A DNA stretch of 40,290 bases from Clavulina sp. PMI_390. Its lineage: Eukaryota > Basidiomycota > Agaricomycetes > Cantharellales > Hydnaceae. Positions 31,695 to 40,290 of this stretch are shown here, one piece after another. The translations under genes and the position numbers were made by a program. Where the stretch lies: NCBI GenBank assembly GCA_015039315.1, contig WIDE01000014.1, positions 113,798-154,087 on the forward strand, in the 5' to 3' direction. The notes beneath the pieces are model-generated. The model was given only the letters and a program-made list of their open reading frames with translations, did not search any database and was not told where the DNA came from. Numbering within the stretch: position 1 is the stretch's first letter; each line of letters starts with the position of its first letter.

Positions 31695-33966
31695 ATGGCG
31701 ATTTCTGAGCCCCCCAAAGTGCGACATGAGCCTTCCACCAAGTCGCTTCAGTTCAAACTGATCCTGAGTATGGAAAATATTTCCTATTTATCGCTTCCAA
31801 CTTGTTGCAGACACTGATTGATCTGGTATCCCCCGAATAGCTGCCATGTGTGTCTCATTGTTCCTCGCTGCGTTGGACTTTACGAGGTACGTCGCAAATT
31901 TGCATGGATGAGGCCTCAAAACTGACAGTATTTCAATACAGCGTCGGCACAATCCTGCCGTCCGTCGTCCATGACCTTCCTGGAACTGATTTCGTATGGG
32001 TCGGGGCCGCCTACGCTATCTGTTCAGCAGCATTCGTCCCCATGGCGGGGATTCTGAACAACATCTACGGCAGACAGCCTGTCCTCCTCGCGGGCATCGG
32101 TATCTTCGCTCTGGGCTCTGCGCTGTGTGGTGCTGCACAGACGCTTACGATGATGATTGGGGGTCGGGGTGCGTACTCCCGCCAAGTCAGGTTACAGTAA
32201 CTCATTCTGCCTCGTTTTAGCTGTACAGGGTTCTGGTGCAGGATTCATATTCGCCGGCTCTCAAATTATTCTTGCTGATTTGGTTCCATTGGCCGGTGGG
32301 TTCGCGTCTTGTGGACGCTTGTAAATCTGGTATTTATTGGGCCTCCCATTTGCAGAACGCGGAAAATATACAGCAGCAATCAGTTTGGTGAGTCGGTCCA
32401 TTAATCTCCAAATTTACAAAACGTATCCTGATCAAGTTGTAGACGTGGGCTGTTGCGGCGGTGTTAGGGCCTGTCGTGGGTGGTCTCCTCGCATCGGCAA
32501 ATGCTTGGCGCTGGCTTTTCTGTGCGTCAGTTTTGAGTTGTTTCCCTTCCCGCTGCTCTTCTTCTGAAGCTCTCCATAGACTTGAATCTTCCCCTGGATG
32601 GAATTGCGGCGGTCCTCGTCGTCATCTTCCTTCGAATGAAAGTCCCTCCTGGGACCTTTGCGGAAAAGGCGCGAAAGATTGACATCGTGTACGCATTATA
32701 CTCAGTCTTTGCGGCGAGAACATTCTATATCTCATATCCAATTCTACAGGGGCAACCTCATCATCATTGGAAGCACCACATCCTTCATCCTGGCCCTCAC
32801 GTGGGGTGGAGTCACCTACTCGTGGTCATCATACAAGGTTCTTGTCCCGCTGGTGATAGGTATCGTTGGCCTTATCAGTTCCGTTGTGTACGAGGTGTAC
32901 ATCCCCACATATCCTACCATGCCATCTCATTTGTTCAAGAACGCGACAACCGTCGTCGGGTACGGCTTCCCCCAGATCCAATCTCCGTAACTCACACCAA
33001 ACGTAGCTCATTTCGTGATTCTGCCGCTTAGGTTCTTTGGCTCGTTTTTGGTTTTTGCATGCATCATGAACGTGCTTTACTACCTTCCCGCATTCTTTCA
33101 GGGTGTGTGGATGACGTCGGCGACGCGTTCGGGCGTTCTTTTACTGCCCTTAGCTAGTCTAGTTTGTAAGCCTCCTCCGTTTAACCTCGTCCAATCGACT
33201 AACAACCAAATCCTAGCGTTTGGTTTGATTGGCTGCGGCGTCATCATCCAGAAGACGGGTAACTATAAAATCCCGAACTTCTACGGATGGGGGATTGCCA
33301 TGATTGGACTGGGCGTCCTGAGCCTCATGCGCGCGGATTCCTCGATAGGTAGCCTCGTCGGCTTCACCATGCTGGTAGGGTTCGGCTTGGGGTCGAATAT
33401 TGTTACGAACACCTTCATGATCTTGGCGCCTCTCGACCCTGCTGATAATGCCCATGCGCTGGCTCTCATGGCTTATTTCAGAGCTCTCGGACAGTGAGTT
33501 TCGTATTTTCCAGTCAATAGGACTTGGAGCCTGATGCGCTCGCACCTCTTGTAGAGCCGTCGGTGTGACAGTTGGGCTGACGATCCTGCAGAATGGTCTC
33601 AAAGCTCGACTACCCCCCGATGCCCTTGCTTACTTCCCGCGCGGAGTGGAGATGTCTTACTCCATCATCCCCATTGTTCGAGAGCTACCCGAGCCACTTA
33701 AGACTCAAGTCCGAGATGCGTTTGCCTTGAGCGTGGCTCGTATCTGGTACACCATGGTAGCTCTCGCAGGCGTGGGGCTCATTTCTTCCCTTTTCGCTAA
33801 ATCTTATGTCCTTCATGTGGCCACGGATGAGCAGTGGGCTCTTGAGAAGGGTCCCGGTGGCGGCCAGCCAGCCGACCAGGAAGACAAGCCCTCAGTCGAG
33901 ATGGAGAGCCCCAAAGCTGACTTGGAGGCAGGAGCTGATCAGCCGTCCTTCCCTTCCAACAATTGA
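31695..33966 (+). CDS. MFS transporter, DHA2-type drug:H+ antiporter family, 557 aa
   Basis: Eleven exons: 31695-31767, 31841-31886, 31942-32168, 32221-32295, 32356-32387, 32443-32521, 32580-32688, 32750-32959, 33032-33165, 33217-33493, 33555-33966; 557 aa, the usual size for 14-helix members. The first helix is CVSLFLAALDFTSVGTILPSV. Motif A is GILNNIYGRQPVLL, motif B MMIGGRAVQGSGAG, motif C VLGPVVGGLLAS before WRWLFYLNLPLDG. Later helices include IIIGSTTSFILALTWGG, FLVFACIMNVLYYLPAFF, LVGFGLGSNIVTNTFMIL and a last one at VALAGVGLISSLFA. The tail is charged and Pro/Glu/Asp-rich. It should be a plasma-membrane or vacuolar exporter; substrate unknown. Each splice site keeps a helix intact in frame, which supports the model. 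It converges on the SDR gene, 203 bp apart. Confidence 0.9.
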
Positions 33967-34169
33967 TGCCCTTCAAGTTACCACCTTGGATTTTCCTACA
34001 CCGTTGGATTTATTAACTGGAACCATGATTTACTGCATACAAGACACAGAATGATACCTTTCCTTCAAAATCCTAGCGATCACGAGCGGGTAGCACAGCT
34101 CCTTCACATGGTTTCTTGCTACAATTACGCAGTTGTTTTGACAACGACAGCGGCGATGATAGTATTTAT

Positions 34170-35266
34170 CTACCAAGTGACATCCTTTCCGGCCCAATCG
34201 ACAAATGCGCCATTCTGAACTCCTCCCCTCAGTACTGAAGCAAACTTTCTCGCGGCCATCTCGGTCGTGAATGTTCCTTTGTTTTCGTCAATCTCTTTTC
34301 CTCTGACGTAAGCTTCCGATAAGTTGGTCTTGACTGTCCCAGGATGGTAGGCGAAGGCTGTTGCTGGTATTTTGCGTAGCTCCAGCTCGTGTGCAAGAGT
34401 TCGGACAACTTGGTTTGTGGCTGCTTTAGAGCTATCATGAGGGTACATTCAGCGCCAATTGAGGGGCAGTGAAAGTCATTTTTGTCAGTGCAAAAACATG
34501 ACACTCACGACCGATAAGAATACCACCTATATATAATCATGACGATCAGCATCGATAAGATATGGAGATGTCCGGTGCACGCACCCTCCAGATCGATTGT
34601 CACCGATGCTTCCAACCCGAGCAGAGAACGACACCAGCGTGGCTCGATTTTTGGGCAATATCGCCGAGGATTGATCCCCCTCCTCGTCATCGTCAAAGAT
34701 AGAGGCGGAATCTCTGTGCTTTTTCTGTCGCTCCGGGATGAGGTTCACGAAGTGTTTGTAGACGAGAAGGTGCCCAAAAGTGTTGATCTGGAAACTCTTA
34801 GCGAGAGATTGGGCGTCAACTTCAGACAGGTTTTTCTCGGCATGGAGCTAGGGTCAATCTCATGCAATCAATATTTTGAATTTATCAGGACACTTAAGGA
34901 AAGCACTACGGACTATACCAGATACATTCACCAAGAGTCTCATGTTCCTCCCCAGCTTATCGACCACATTTTCTTGAGCAGACTGGATGCTGCTCTCGTC
35001 GGTGACATCGAGCTGAACATTGAATAGTCTTTCCTCCGCATTGGAGCCTTGAGGGAGACGCTCTAGTGCTGCATCTCGAGCAGCATTTGACGACTGAGAA
35101 CTGGTAGCTACTACCCGAAGCTTGGTATGCTCCAACAAATGCCGGGTGATGGCAAGTCCAATGCCTAGGTGGAAAGGAGTATGTTTTAGAATCCGAGTAT
35201 TGATGAAACAGGTTTCTTAGTGGCGCCCTCACCTTTGGAAGATCCCTGGATTACCGCGTAAGACAT
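34170..35266 (-). CDS. Short-chain dehydrogenase/reductase, C-factor (CsgA)-like, 275 aa
   Basis: Five exons: complement of 35233-35266, 34914-35164, 34585-34847, 34509-34526, 34170-34431; 275 aa. The N-terminus MSYAVIQGSSKGIG carries the cofactor loop GSSKGIG (residues 8-14). FNVQLDVTDESS gives the conserved Asp of strand 4, LLVNVSGIL replaces the usual NNAG, and SFSARVGSIGDN holds the active-site Ser (about 175). The catalytic Tyr187 and Lys191 lie in WYSYRSSKAATNQ. HPGTVKTNLS follows as expected. The ARVGS-IGDN and GGWYSYR pattern is that of the C-factor-like SDR group, NAD(P)(H)-dependent oxidoreductases of mostly unknown substrate. An acidic loop (IFDDDEEGDQS) is extra. Exon 4 is an 18-nt microexon that encodes the catalytic Tyr. 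Confidence 0.9.
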
Positions 35267-35901
35267 CGGTAGGTGTTTGGCAAAGGGGGTTTGGTAGCTT
35301 GAAGGGAAATGTCCGTTTTTTACACCTCAATGTCAAGAGTCAGAGAGCGGATTACGTCTTATAAGTCCAAGCGGAAGAGCTGCTCAGTGACGTCTGCGGT
35401 GGAGGAAGGGAGCTGCATTTGCGGGCGCATCATCGACGACGGATCCGAGGCAGCGGATCGGGCTCCTTCGACTCTTCGTCGATCTCTCATTGAAATCTGC
35501 CCGTGTGTGCCCTCGAACACGATATAGCCAAGCTCTCACTAAACGGATGCACAAAGGAGTGTATGCTGGTGAGGAGACGCTGATACACAAGTGTATGATA
35601 TTCTGAGATTGCTGGTCCACTGCTGGAAGCGTTTGATAGTGATGTCAATAGCATCGGTCTACTGCTCGAAGGCCGATGCCTCTTGTTGCGAGATCCTTAG
35701 GCCAGAGGCGCCGAGAGCTGCACCTCTCATTGCATGAAACCAATCTTGGTTCTTCTCAGACCGAATCGTAGTGGGGCGGGTAGATGGAAGCGCCGAGCGC
35801 TAATGTATATTCGCTGGCACACGACCTGAAACGATCGAGGACACAACTTCTGAATTAAGTCCCACACCACCCACGTTTGGTGATGAAGTAAGAACACTCT
35901 G

Positions 35902-36104
35902 CGATAAGGCGTAGCTATATGTGGCCACGGCACTGTGCGCGATGGAGGCTGGGCCAACTCGGAAGCCCGCTATCTCTATTGAGTTTGTGATTGGCATCGT
36001 TTGAATGAATGGCGAAAGCCACACACCACAACTGCTTGCTGGGTTCTATGAAAACTTGATAATGGCTTCTTTCGAATTCTTATTATCCAAACAGGCGAGA
36101 TAAG
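35902..36104. promoter_or_regulatory. Three HGATAR sites upstream of APC permease
   Basis: CGATAAG at 35902-35908, TGATAA at 36057-36062 and AGATAAG at 36098-36104 fit the HGATAR core bound by AreA/Nit2-type GATA factors, which switch on nitrogen-uptake genes in fungi. All three are on the plus strand within 330 bp of the permease ATG. Confidence 0.4.
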
Positions 36105-36129
36105 TGCCTCGGGCCTCGCCTATGGGCCA

Positions 36130-36135
36130 TATATA
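36130..36135 (+). promoter_or_regulatory. TATA box of APC permease
   Basis: TATATA lies 97-102 bp before the ATG at 36232, in a good position for a regulated fungal promoter. Confidence 0.4.
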
Positions 36136-36231
36136 CGCTTTATCCTGGAGTGAAAGGCCCAGGTTGCTTCCACCCCCGCCCTCATCCTTTGTCATCGGTA
36201 TCGGCATTCAATATCCACCAGTCTTGCCAAC

Positions 36232-39200
36232 ATGTCGAACGAGAAGCACGGTGAAAAGGCCCCAGGCCATAGCGTCGTCGTCGAGACTGCGCCCCCAACC
36301 CCGCATCTGAACAGGATGACGAGCATCGAAGCTCGTGACGAAATGATGCTGGCAACCCTTGGGTACCGGCAAGAGTTCAAGCGGTGAGGCCTATCTTTGC
36401 TTCTGAGCTCGGTGACATTCTGATCGCCTCCAATCTTCGCATGCTGGCAGCGACTTCTCGCTATGGTCCTCATTTTCAGTGTCATTCGCAGTCTTGGGCA
36501 TTCTGCCTAGCGTGGCCTCCACTCTATCGTACTCCCTCGGCTACAGTGGCACGGCAGGCCTCACATGGGGCTGGATCATTGCTTTCGTCGGCATTCAATG
36601 CGTAGCAAACAGCATGGCGGAGCTGAGTTCGTCGATGCCGACTAGCGGCGGCCTCTACTACTGTGTCGGAGTCCTCGCGCCTCCCAAGTGGGCGCCGTTC
36701 CTTGCCTACTTGACCGGGTGGTCCAACTGGCTCGGTCTTGTCAGCGGTTCCCCCTCAGTGAACTATGGTAAGCTTGTGCCTCCCCTGGCTTCTAGCTTCG
36801 ATGCTATTTCGAGCACCTCCGACTGATGATCTATCTTCAGGCAACGCTGCAATGGTGCGATAACCCCAATGTCACTTATATCATTTGGCCGTGTCTCATC
36901 TTTTGCTCTTTATTCTGCTTGCCGATCTCTGCGGGGACTTATGAATAATCCTCACACGCCACTCATTGTCATATCCTTCGTGCACTCTGGACCGACAGAT
37001 ATCGGCTTTGGCGACCCTCAACAACCCAAACTATGTAGCGACGAACGCAAAGACTTTGTGAGTCCCTATACCCGCTTCTTTAGTTACGTTATACGTCGTC
37101 GCCGCATAAGCTTTCTCTCCCGAATATGGATGTCGGCGTCTCCGACGACGGGTAGATAGCCATGAGAGCGAGCAAGCAATGATTTTCATTCCCATAATTC
37201 CAAGCTCATCGGTCGTGTGAGCCCGACACTGACTCTAATGTGCTTATCGCTCGTTTTGTGATTCTCCAGTGGAATTACGGTTGCTCTCACATTTGTGTGT
37301 GCAGTCTTCTCTGCGCTGCCAACCAAATGGATTGCGAGAGTCAACACTGCCCAGACCTACCTGCAGATCATCGGATTGCTCGTGTGAGTCATGCATTTCC
37401 CTCTTGGCGCCTTCTTTGATGGTAGAGCAACTATCTAACCTGAGAACCGGGAACGAATATTCGGGATGCAGTGTGATGATTGGTCTGGCAGCAGGAGCAG
37501 ATGGATCACCCAAATTCCAATCCAACCACGCGGTCTGGGGAACGTAAGATTTTTCACGCATCCACACACACGTTTGGTGCTGAAGGGATGAGTTTCTCCT
37601 TCAGAATTGATAACCAAACGGATTGGCCTGATGGAATTGCCATCCTCATGTCATTCCTTACCGCAATCTGGACAATGTCAGGATGTGAGCACTTGGATAT
37701 TGCCTTTTGGCTGTCGATTTATCGCCTAATGGGACTATACTACCTCAATCTTATAGATGATGCGCCATTCCATTTGTCAGAAGAGTGCTCAAATGCGCAA
37801 ATCGCCACTCCCAGAGCTATTGTTCTCACTTCCTTCTTGGGTGGCACGCTCGGCTGGTTCTTGTGTCTTGTGATCGTGGGTTGCTCTCCCTGTAGATTTG
37901 TACCCACAGCTAGCTAACTCACCCCTTTATTCTCATTCATACGGCCGGTACTCTTTGCAAAGTCTTATGTGGTGAGTCTGCTGCTTCGTGACTATCCATA
38001 TACTGGCACGTTCTAGTCTGACATACCATTCCACAGATTACGGATGTCGGTGCTGTTCTCGACTCTCCTCTCGGCCAACCCTTTATCGCCGTGCTGGCCC
38101 AAGTTCTTCCACAAAAGACTGCGATGGCCTTTGGGGCCATCACTGGTGAGTGAGCCTATATCCAAAGACTCAGAGAAACACGAAGGCTAATGGAAATATG
38201 TGTGGTCATGGACCTATAGTGATTTGCGGATTCTTTTGTGCTCAAGGTATGTAGCAGGTATATCGAAATGAGGTTTAGGCTGAGCTTAACTTGGATGAAT
38301 TGAATTGCTGGTCACAGGTTGTGCAATTTCCGCGTCGCGCCTCGCATTCGCATATGCTCGTGATGGATTGCTCCCGGCGTCCAAAGCGATTGCAAAAGTG
38401 GATGAGCGGGTATGTCACGCACCTCATCCCAACATAATCTTGCGCTAATTGCTTATCACTGACCTTACTCGGGCCCTGACATTTAGACTCGCACTCCTAT
38501 CAACGCGTGCATTTTCAATTTTGTCGTTCAAGTGGCAATGCTTTGCCTTATCTTTGCGGGCCCGCTTGCTATCGCTGCTATCTTCTCGATTGGTGCAACG
38601 GGCGCGTACTTTGCATTCACTATGCCTGTTGCGATGAGATGCTTCTTTGCTGGTGACAGGTGGCGACCTGGCCCTTGGAACTTGGGCAGGTGGAGTTTGC
38701 GTGCGTTTTCACTATTTGCTAACCCTTGTCTTGGCTCAGCTGGATCACTAACATTCTCAATTATCCGTGGTCTCCGATTCCTAGCTACGGGATATGCGGC
38801 GGTCGCTTACGTCGGTGTTATGATTCCCATCCTCTGCTTCCCGTCGGTGAAAGGTGCCGACTTGGACGCAGCATCCATGAACTGGACCGGTCAGTTCTGC
38901 TTCTCAGAATTTAACCTGTCCTTGTGCGAAGGCTAAAGACCCTTTGGCGGTCCTCATTTCATGTCCTTTCGTTGCAGTTGTTGTTTGGGGTGGCCCACTC
39001 TTCCTTGCTGCAGTATTTTTTGCCCTTGTCGCCCGCAAGACCTACACTGGGCCCAAAATCAACATTGAACACCTTGCGTATGTATTTGATCTTTAGTCTC
39101 TTATTTTTCTTGTGTAGCATATTTTGATCTGTACTACTTTTAGGATGCCGGATGGCAAGCAGTATACGGTTGACGAGCTTCGGGAGGAGAAGACCACTGA

Positions 39201-39246
39201 TTTTACTAATCTAGCGAGAGCTGCGACTGGAGAGCAGACGGCGTAA
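36232..39246 (+). CDS. APC-superfamily amino-acid/GABA permease (ACT family), 561 aa
   Basis: Sixteen exons: 36232-36383, 36451-36767, 36841-36854, 36999-37057, 37270-37383, 37472-37543, 37605-37684, 37757-37875, 37963-37971, 38037-38145, 38220-38246, 38318-38409, 38487-38700, 38785-38889, 38978-39077, 39144-39246; 561 aa, typical for the family. A hydrophilic N-terminus ends MLATLGYRQEFKRDFS. First helix FAVLGILPSVASTLSYSL; then GLTWGWIIAFVGIQCVANSM and the signature SSMPTSGGLYYC; later MSGYDAPFHLSEEC and ATPRAIVLTSFLGG; QGCAISASRLAFAYARDGLLP; and the end WTVVVWGGPLFLAAV, GPKINIEHL. It should carry amino acids, GABA or related amines across the plasma membrane with protons. The 212-nt intron 37058-37269 is longer than the others. 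The acceptor at 38784 is chosen over 38740 because SLPTGYAAVAYVG matches relatives. Confidence 0.9.
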
Positions 39247-39542
39247 CGGCCGTTCAATGTTCGTGGCCCATGGCAAATAACAATCGATGGATGTGGCTCA
39301 AGCTCCCACTCAGTTTGCGTATTTACCATTGCCACGCATGATTACGTCTGTTATCGTCACACGTGGTATAACCATCACGTTCACGTTCACGCTCGTGATT
39401 TCCTGTATTATTCAGCTGTTTTGTTCATTGTATTCTACGCCTTGAAGATATCCGCTTTGCTTTATCGTCGAAGCGCCGCAAGTCGCAGCGCAGAAAGTGG
39501 GTAGATATTCATCACAGATAGCTTACTGTCATTGTTCAGGTA

Positions 39543-40180
39543 TTACCCGAGACTTGTGGTAAGCCATCGAGCGATCTCAGCGACTCGCTGTACAGCAAAA
39601 TCCTCCGAGCCCAAGCGGAGATCTGGAGTCACCCGTTTATCAGATTCCACCGTAGGTAGTGTCCGATAGCACACCTGATGAGAAGACTTGAGCTTTGGAG
39701 ACGCGACGAGGCTCTGAGGGTCCGGGGGTTCATCGCAGTATAAAACATCTAGGGCAGCAGCATCAAGAACCATTGTTAGCACAACTTTCTACATGCCTGA
39801 TAGTATGTGCTAATGGAACAACAAAGGGGGGTGGATATGTCGCTCCTGAGTGATATAGACTCACTATGAAACACAACAACATCTCCGCGCTTGATTCCGG
39901 GGCACTCTACCTCGTTCAAGCCCGTCATGACGTCCGCCGTTTCCCTCCATGCCGTCAAAGGCAATATTGTGCCTTTATCACCGTCAGCCACTATGAGCTT
40001 CACCAACGAGACGGCGTTCCCTCTATCTGGGCCTCGCTTGATGTTGATAGCAATTGGTCCATCGACCTCAAGGACTGCGGCAAGGAAGGATATCTTGAGT
40101 ACCTTCTTCGACCTGCGATCCCCGAGTTGATGTGAGGTTGACTGTGCAAGAAGTTTAGACAAGGATGAGAGATCCGCCAT
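39543..40180 (-). CDS. Small OB-fold-like protein of unknown function, 185 aa
   Basis: Two exons: complement of 39865-40180 and 39543-39784; 185 aa. The ATG at 40178-40180 is in good context (AAAATGGC). The first exon ends with LIVADGDKGTILPLTAWRE and IKRGDVVVFH, the strand-loop-strand pattern of OB folds as in RPA-type single-stranded DNA or RNA binders. Exon 2 gives SPKLKSSHQVCYRTLP, VTPDLRLGSED and a final helix VQRVAEIARWL, which I recall from uncharacterised basidiomycete proteins of similar size. The acceptor after GAAAG is the only one that keeps the frame. Nucleic-acid binding is an inference from the fold-like pattern only. Confidence 0.65.
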
Positions 40181-40290
40181 TTTGAAGTGAAAGTGAGGGA
40201 TGACCGCGATGGACGTGCTTGTCCCGTAAGACTCGAAGAAATTAGAGTCGGAAAAGCGGGTGAAGCTATCCTGTGGCGGGTCGTCCTTTG

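Larger units (their letters stand above)
35267..36231. other. Divergent promoter region, SDR / APC permease
   Basis: 965 bp between start codons. Contains GATA-factor motifs and a TATA box (listed separately). No gene supported; short frames here look random. Confidence 0.45.

Noticed and set aside
38701..38740. Short intron ending at CTCAG in APC exon 13/14
   Set aside because: It would add about 15 residues absent from relatives; the longer intron ending at 38784 has a CTAAC branch point and restores SLPTGYAAV.

Overview
The window reads as nuclear DNA of a filamentous basidiomycete, most likely an Agaricomycete. Genes lie densely on both strands and are cut by many short GT-AG introns, mostly 50 to 70 nt, with branch-like CTRAY motifs. 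The proteins are of clearly fungal type. I rebuilt the exons by hand from reading frame, splice sites and family knowledge. Every multi-exon model closes in frame, but none has been checked against RNA.

Left part (1-16960): the 3' part of an F-box gene, two conserved-looking proteins of unknown function (423 and 416 aa), translation initiation factor eIF4B on the minus strand, and head to head with it an 18-exon WD-repeat protein of 1443 aa that matches animal WDR7 (rabconnectin-3 beta, a V-ATPase assembly factor). An 805-aa Gln/Pro-rich protein follows.

Middle (17315-27884): the mitochondrial DEAD-box helicase MRH4 and UBA4 (E1-like activator and sulfurtransferase of the URM1 pathway) start 57 bp apart on opposite strands. 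A Ras-superfamily GTPase carries a segment of about 94 residues inside its G domain where Ras has about five. The FG-nucleoporin NUP49/NUP58 follows across a 1.8 kb spacer that holds a cluster of ACGCGT and TTGGCGCG sites.

Right part (28222-40290) is more accessory: a secreted-looking or adhesive DUF3421 (DM9) protein with Ser-rich and His/Asp-rich tails, a gene-poor 2.3 kb stretch, a 14-TM MFS drug-type transporter, a C-factor-like SDR oxidoreductase, an APC amino-acid permease with several microexons including one of 9 nt, and a small protein that looks OB-fold-like.

The clear functional threads are translation (eIF4B, UBA4 for tRNA thiolation, MRH4 for mitoribosome assembly), membrane traffic (WDR7, Ras-like, NUP49) and small-molecule transport (MFS, APC). 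I found no tRNA, rRNA, CRISPR or intact transposon. I see no unmistakable new multigene system. The best leads are the GTPase with its insertion, the fungal WDR7 homologue, the two very short bidirectional promoters, and the microexon that carries the SDR catalytic tyrosine.
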